Source of the DNA: Streptomyces sp. NBC_01268
GTDB lineage: Bacteria; Actinomycetota; Actinomycetes; Streptomycetales; Streptomycetaceae
DNA: 64,000 nucleotides
NCBI RefSeq assembly: GCF_036240795.1
Contig: NZ_CP108454.1
Coordinates: forward strand, 2,852,001-2,916,000
Direction of reading: 5' to 3'
Under the pieces are notes generated by a model, which worked only from the letters and a program-made list of their open reading frames with translations, was not told where the DNA came from and ran no database searches. The position numbers and the translations under genes were made by a program. How positions within the stretch are numbered: position 1 is the first letter of the stretch; the number at the start of each line of letters is the position of its first letter. Below, piece by piece: positions 59,115 through 64,000 of the stretch.

Positions 59115-62100
59115 GTGACGGGCTTCGTACTTCTGCGCGTCAGGGCACACCGGCTGCTGCTGGCGGCGGCCCTGCTCGCCGTCCTGTTGACCACCTCGGT
59201 CCTGGCCACCCTCGCCGCCTTCTCCGGCTCCATCGGGGACGCCGCCCTGCAGGGCACCCTCCAGGGCCGTTCCGCCCCCGCCGCCGCGCTGATCGTCACC
59301 GGCCAGGTCCCGCCCGAGAAGCGGGCCAGCGCCGACGCGGCCGTCCGGGCGGGCGCCCGGGCCACCTTCGACGGGCTCCCCGTCACCGTACGGAAGCTGG
59401 AGCGCTCCGGGCCGTACGCCCTGCCCCGCTCCCTCCAGGCCCCCGGCGCCCGCTCCGGCGACCCGGACCTCACCCACTTCGCCGCGATCGACCGCTCCCG
59501 GGTCACCCTGGTCAGCGGCGCCTGGCCGAAGACCACCGGCGCCGCCGACGCCGTCGAGGCCGCTCTCCCCGAAGAGGCCGCCAAGATCCTCAAGATCGGC
59601 CCCGGCACCGTCCTCGACCTCACCGACCGGCTCGGCGGCAAGCCCCTCAAGGCCCGGATCAGCGGTATTTACCGGCCCGTCGACACCGCTGACCTGTACT
59701 GGCAGCTCGACGACGCCGCCGGCCGCGGCGTCAAGACGCTCGTCTTCACCACCTACGGCCCGCTGGTCGCCGACCCCGCCACCCTCGCCTCCGGCCGGCT
59801 CAGCACCGGCGGCGCCTCCTGGCTGGCCTCCGCCGACTTCACCGGCCTCACCACCGACCGGATGGCCTCGCTGCGCGCCGCCGCGTCCGTGACCCCCGAC
59901 AAGCTGGCCGCCGACACCACCCCCTTCGGCACCAACGTCAGCGCCTACACGTCGCTGTCCCAGGTCCTGGAGCAGACCGACCGCGCCCTGCTGGTCTCCC
60001 GCTCCACCCTCAGCATCGTCGCCGTCCAGCTCGTGCTGCTCGCCGCCTACGCGCTGCTCCTCGTCGCCCGGCTGCTCAGCACCGAACGCTCCGGCGAGAC
60101 CGACCTGCTGCGCGCCCGCGGCGGCTCCCGGCGCCGGATCGCCGGGCTCGCCGGCATCGAGGCGCTGCTCCTCGCCGTGCCCGCCGCCATCGCCGCCCCG
60201 CTGCTCTCCGGACCGCTCACCCGGCTCTTCGCCGACCGCTCCGCGCTCGACGCGCTCGGCGTCCGGCTCGACGCCACCGCCCCGCCCACCGTGTGGCTGG
60301 TCGCCGCCCTCGTCGCCCTGTGCTGCGCCGCCGCCGTCGTGGCGCCCGCGCTCGCCGCCGGCGACGGCGCCGCCGTCTCGCTGCGCAAGGGCCGGGCCGC
60401 CACCCTGCCCGGCTCCGTCCGCGCCGGAGCCGACCTCGGCCTGCTGCTCATCGCGGGCGTCGCCTACTGGCAGCTCGACCGGCAGACCGGCGAGGGCACC
60501 GGCGGCGCACTCACCGGCGAACGCTCCGGCGGGCTCGGCATCGACCCGCTGCTCGTCGCCGCGCCCGCCCTCGCCCTGCTCGCCGGCACCGTCCTGACGC
60601 TGCGGCTGCTGCCGCCCGCCGCCAAGCTGGCCGAACGGCGCGCCGCCGGCGGCCGGGGCCTGCCCTCCGCGCTCGCCGGCTGGCAGCTCAGCCGCCGCCC
60701 GCTGCGCGGCGCGGGCCCGGTGCTGCTGCTGGTGCTCGCCGTGGCGATGGGCATGCTGGCGATCGGCCAGAGCGCCTCCTGGGACCGCTCGCAGCACGAC
60801 CAGGCCGACTTCCGCACCGGCGCGACCGTGCGGGTGCTCGGCGCGGGCCCCGGCGACCCGGCGCAGACCGAGCGGATCGCCGCCGTGCCCGGGGTGCGCG
60901 AGGCCGCGTCCGTGCACCGCGGCGGCGCCGACGTCGCCGGACACCTCGCCACCGTGCTCGCCATGGACACCCGGCGGGCCGGCGACGGGATGCTGTTCCG
61001 CTCCGACCTCACCGACGCCCCGGCCGCGAACCGGCTCGCCGCCCTCCAGCCCAAGGCGGGCCCCCGGCCCGGCCTCCCGCTGCCCGAGGGCGCCCGCACC
61101 CTGCTCGTCGACCTGCGGGACACCGCCCCCGCCGACGCCCCCGCCGCCCAGGTCACCGCCGTCCTGGAGGACCGCTACGGCGTCCCGTACCGGCGGCTGA
61201 TCGGCAGCCTGCCCGGCGACGGACGCACCCACCGACTCACGCTGCCCCTCGCCGAACTCGGCGACCCCGAGAACTTCGGCCTGGCCGGCCTGGAGATCGG
61301 CACCCAGTCCGGGTGGGGCGAGGGCGGCGGTGGGCACCGACTCCTCGTCGAGCGCCTCTCCGTCGGGAACTCCGGCGGCGCCGAGCGGACCCTCGACGGC
61401 GGCACCTCCCTGACCGGCTGGGCCGGCGCGTACACGGCCGTGCTCGGCAACGGCCAGACCCAGAGCGTCCCGCTGCGCGGCCTGCCCGCGAAGAACGCCC
61501 TGCTCAGCCTCCCGTTCCACGTCGCCGCCGAGAACGAGGGCGAGACCGGCGGCACCAGGTCGTACACCCTCACGCTCACCGCCCCGCGCCCCGCGCCCCC
61601 CAGGACCGTCCCGGCGATCGTCACCGACGCCTTCCTCACCGCCGCCAAGGCCAAGCCGGGCGACCGCGTCGCCGTCACCTTCAGCGGCTCCACCCTGAAC
61701 GTGACGATCGCCGAGGTCGTCCGCGAGCTGCCGACCACCGGCCCCGGCGCCCGGGCGGTCTCCGCGACCGCCCCCGCCGCCACCCCCGAGGACGGCGGCG
61801 CGGTCCTGGTGGACCTGTCCACCGCGAACCGGGCGCTGTCCGTCACGCCCACCGCGACCCTGCCGCCCACCGAGTGGTGGCTGACCACCGAACCCGGCCG
61901 CACCGCCGAGGTCGCCAAGACCCTCCGGGCGCGCCCCGACGCCGACCCCGCGCTCGTCCTCGTCCGGGACGAGGCCGCCGCCGACCTGCTCGGCGACCCG
62001 CTGGGCGCGGGCCCCAACTCGGCCCTGATGGCCGTGGCGGTGGCCGCCGCGACGCTCGCCGCCGTCGGCTTCGCGGTCGGCTCCGCCGGCTCCCTGCGGG

Positions 62101-62432
62101 AACGCCGGGCCGAGTTCGGGCTGCTGCGGGCGCTCGGCGCGCCCCGCCGCCAGCTGGCCCGGCTGGTCGCCGCCGAACAGGGCCTGCTCGTCGGCATCGG
62201 CCTGCTCGTCGGCGCCGCCCTGGGCACCGTCCTCACCCGGGCGGTCGTCCCGCTGATCGTCCTCACCGGCCAGGCGGAGCGGCCCGTGCCCGCGGTCCTC
62301 GTCGAACTCCCCGTCGGCCACGTGGCCCTGCTCCTCGCCGGAGTCGCCGCCCTGCCCCTGGCCGTCGTCGCCGCCATCGCCCTGCGCCGCGCCGACCCGG
62401 CCGTGACCCTGCGGACCCAGGGGGAGAACTGA
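59115..62432 (+). CDS. FtsX-like ABC transporter permease, large
   Basis: The 1105-residue membrane protein has an N-terminal helix (RLLLAAALLAVLLTTSVLAT), a long external MacB-like domain, and two bundles of helices. An ERSGETDLLRARGGSRRRIA motif near 340 and the repeat RRAEFGLLRALGAPRRQLAR near 1010 mark two FtsX modules within one chain. No ATPase domain is included. GTG at 59115 follows AGGGGG; an in-frame GTG at 59097 is possible. It overlaps the next permease gene by one base, so both are translated together, likely as a pair with an ATPase beyond the window. Confidence 0.88.
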   Translation: MTGFVLLRVRAHRLLLAAALLAVLLTTSVLATLAAFSGSIGDAALQGTLQGRSAPAAALIVTGQVPPEKRASADAAVRAGARATFDGLPVTVRKLERSGPYALPRSLQAPGARSGDPDLTHFAAIDRSRVTLVSGAWPKTTGAADAVEAALPEEAAKILKIGPGTVLDLTDRLGGKPLKARISGIYRPVDTADLYWQLDDAAGRGVKTLVFTTYGPLVADPATLASGRLSTGGASWLASADFTGLTTDRMASLRAAASVTPDKLAADTTPFGTNVSAYTSLSQVLEQTDRALLVSRSTLSIVAVQLVLLAAYALLLVARLLSTERSGETDLLRARGGSRRRIAGLAGIEALLLAVPAAIAAPLLSGPLTRLFADRSALDALGVRLDATAPPTVWLVAALVALCCAAAVVAPALAAGDGAAVSLRKGRAATLPGSVRAGADLGLLLIAGVAYWQLDRQTGEGTGGALTGERSGGLGIDPLLVAAPALALLAGTVLTLRLLPPAAKLAERRAAGGRGLPSALAGWQLSRRPLRGAGPVLLLVLAVAMGMLAIGQSASWDRSQHDQADFRTGATVRVLGAGPGDPAQTERIAAVPGVREAASVHRGGADVAGHLATVLAMDTRRAGDGMLFRSDLTDAPAANRLAALQPKAGPRPGLPLPEGARTLLVDLRDTAPADAPAAQVTAVLEDRYGVPYRRLIGSLPGDGRTHRLTLPLAELGDPENFGLAGLEIGTQSGWGEGGGGHRLLVERLSVGNSGGAERTLDGGTSLTGWAGAYTAVLGNGQTQSVPLRGLPAKNALLSLPFHVAAENEGETGGTRSYTLTLTAPRPAPPRTVPAIVTDAFLTAAKAKPGDRVAVTFSGSTLNVTIAEVVRELPTTGPGARAVSATAPAATPEDGGAVLVDLSTANRALSVTPTATLPPTEWWLTTEPGRTAEVAKTLRARPDADPALVLVRDEAAADLLGDPLGAGPNSALMAVAVAAATLAAVGFAVGSAGSLRERRAEFGLLRALGAPRRQLARLVAAEQGLLVGIGLLVGAALGTVLTRAVVPLIVLTGQAERPVPAVLVELPVGHVALLLAGVAALPLAVVAAIALRRADPAVTLRTQGEN

Positions 62433-64000
62433 TGCCCTCCACCGCCCCGACCCGCGAAAAGGCGGACGTCATGCCCCGCAAGCCCGCCCGCGCCGTGGCC
62501 CCCTGGGTCCGCACCCGGCTGCGGACCGCCCCGGGCACGGCCCTCGCCTACGGGATGCTCGTGCTGGTGACGGCGTTCCTCGCGGCGGCGTTGCCGCGCG
62601 CGGTCGACACGTACGAGACCGAGGGGATGCGGCACGCGGTCGACTCGGCCCCGGCGCACCGCACCGTCGTCAGCCTCACCAACTCCGTGGCCAGCAGCCT
62701 GCCCCCGGCGCAGCAGCCCACCGCGTACCGCCCGGACCGGCTGAAGGCCACCCGCGACCAGCTCACCCCTCTGCTCCCCAAGCCGCTCCAGGCCGACCTC
62801 GCGAACTCCGCGTACGGCGCGCGCACCACCAAGCGGGTCCAGGGCCTGGACCGCTGGCTGCCGCAGCCCGACGGACTGCTGCCCGAGTTCGTCCTCGACG
62901 CGCTCTCCGACGTGCCCGCCCACTCCACCCTGGTGGCCGGGCGCGCGCCCAAGGTGGGGCCGGGCGGCGCGATGGAGGCGGCGGTCACCACGAAGACCGC
63001 CAAGGCCATGGGCCTGAAGCCCGGTTCCGTCGTCCACGTGCCGAGCAGCGACGGCGGCAGGACCCCCATCACGGTCACCGGCGTCATCGAGCCGCGCGAG
63101 CCCTCCGGCCCGTACTGGAACGTCGACCCGGTCACGCACACCCCGCTCTTCACCGCCCGCAGCGCCCTCGAGGTCAAGTGGTACTGGGTGGCCACCCTGC
63201 TGCTGGGCCCCGAGAGCGGGACCGCGCTGCCCCGCACCCTCGGCGAGCCCGAGCAGTACTGGCGCTACGCCCCCTCCGTCGGCCACCTCACCGCCCAGGA
63301 CAGCGACACCCTGCGCGCCGCGCTCGACTCCGCCGACGCCGGCCCCGACCTCGTCGCGCTGCGGTCGGCCCTCGGCCCGAACGGACAGTTCGACACCGAC
63401 CTCGACGAGGTCCTCGGCGAGTACGCCGGGATGCGGGACGCCATCGCCGCGGTCGTCGCCGTCGCCGCCGTCGGCGTCGGCGCCGTCGCCGCCGTCGTCC
63501 TCGGTATGACCGGCGGCCTGTTCACCGCCCGCCGGCACGCCGAACTCGCCCTGCTGCGCGCCCGCGGCGCCTCCCTGCCCGGCATCGGCCTGCGGCTGCT
63601 CGGCGAGACCACCGTCGTCTGCCTGCCCGCCGCCGCGCTCGGCCTGCTGCTCGCCGTGCCCCTCGTCGGCGACGCCGGCGGCGCCCGGATGGGGCCCGCC
63701 GTCATCGCCGCCGGGGCCTCCGCCCTGCTCGCCGCCCTCGTGCTGCCGCTGCGCGCGATGTTCCTGCACCGCCGCCCGCTGCTGCACGGCGGACGCGAGG
63801 ACCTGGTCTCCGCACGGCCCTCCCGCCGCCGCACCATGGCCGAACTCACCCTGCTGGTCCTCGCGGTGGGCGCGGTCACCGCGCTGCGCCGGCGCGGCAC
63901 CGGCGTCGGCGCCGGCGACTACCTGGTGAGCTGCGCGCCCGTGCTCGTCGGCGTGATCGCCGCCTTCGTCCTTATCCGGATCTACCCGGTGCCGCTGCGC
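62432..64000 (+). CDS. FtsX-like ABC transporter permease, second (partial)
   Basis: The gene begins ATG overlapping the stop of the first permease (TGATG) after GGGGAGA and runs off the right edge; 523 codons are visible. One N-terminal helix (GTALAYGMLVLVTAFLAAAL) is followed by an external domain of about 300 residues and then several helices. The motif RRHAELALLRARGASLPGIG is typical of FtsX/MacB permeases. It probably forms a heterodimer with the upstream permease. Substrate is unknown; lipoproteins, cell-envelope factors or peptides are family possibilities. Confidence 0.88.
   Translation, partial: MPSTAPTREKADVMPRKPARAVAPWVRTRLRTAPGTALAYGMLVLVTAFLAAALPRAVDTYETEGMRHAVDSAPAHRTVVSLTNSVASSLPPAQQPTAYRPDRLKATRDQLTPLLPKPLQADLANSAYGARTTKRVQGLDRWLPQPDGLLPEFVLDALSDVPAHSTLVAGRAPKVGPGGAMEAAVTTKTAKAMGLKPGSVVHVPSSDGGRTPITVTGVIEPREPSGPYWNVDPVTHTPLFTARSALEVKWYWVATLLLGPESGTALPRTLGEPEQYWRYAPSVGHLTAQDSDTLRAALDSADAGPDLVALRSALGPNGQFDTDLDEVLGEYAGMRDAIAAVVAVAAVGVGAVAAVVLGMTGGLFTARRHAELALLRARGASLPGIGLRLLGETTVVCLPAAALGLLLAVPLVGDAGGARMGPAVIAAGASALLAALVLPLRAMFLHRRPLLHGGREDLVSARPSRRRTMAELTLLVLAVGAVTALRRRGTGVGAGDYLVSCAPVLVGVIAAFVLIRIYPVPLR

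Overview
The window is very GC-rich, with strongly GC-biased third codon positions and many GTG starts. Its gene content is that of a Streptomyces chromosome core: sodF behind a Nur-like box, a mycothiol-type DsbA protein, a CsnR-type chitooligosaccharide operon, a GlnX-GlnH-PknG signalling locus and truncated haemoglobin GlbO. Gene order from memory resembles the sodF / asd / pepN / malQ / csnR-K stretch of S. coelicolor. That synteny is recollection and was not searched.

Layout. 1-5.5 kb: N-terminal part of a membrane phosphatase-like gene, an Eis-type acetyltransferase, DNA glycosylase plus rpiB, an amino-acid permease, and bioY. 5.7-8.6 kb: two more paralogous amino-acid permeases. 8.7-16.1 kb: secreted protein, sodF, DsbA-like oxidoreductase, PepN, a DUF559/AbiEi-like protein, and a secreted serine hydrolase. 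16.2-18.8 kb: NUDIX, HPP membrane protein and PNPOx protein, divergent from a CGNR regulator across an intergenic region with four GGTTA half-sites. 19-28 kb: large S8 protease, asd, a second PepN, and a secreted EEP-nuclease/FG-GAP protein. 28-34.5 kb: LysR and two EamA exporters divergent from a MarR regulator, a small membrane protein, and malQ preceded by a tiny repeat-encoding ORF. 34.7-39.8 kb: secreted GH84-like enzyme, HNH protein, MscS channel. 39.9-46.7 kb: six-gene csn operon (ROK repressor, binding protein, two permeases, GH4 glycosidase, sugar kinase) with a palindromic operator in front. 47.0-57.5 kb: seven co-directional genes forming a complete-looking signalling module. 57.5-64 kb: methyltransferase, glbO, and two FtsX-type permeases, the second running off the window.

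The most interesting system is 47.0-57.5 kb. A four-helix membrane protein (GlnX-like), a solute-binding protein (GlnH-like), a helical protein of unknown function, a PknG-type kinase with a C-terminal TPR region, a PP2C phosphatase, a VWA protein and an FHA protein lie in a row, several with overlapping start and stop codons. In mycobacteria GlnH-GlnX-PknG senses aspartate/glutamate and acts on the FHA protein GarA. Here the locus also carries its own phosphatase, VWA protein and FHA reader. Kinase, phosphatase and FHA protein each carry two zinc-ribbon-like cysteine clusters.

Strong inverted repeats lie between most convergent or consecutive transcription units and are annotated as terminators. 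No tRNA, rRNA, insertion sequence, CRISPR array or prophage was seen, and no gene-free stretch exceeds 300 bases. Functions come from motifs and remembered families. No database search was run.
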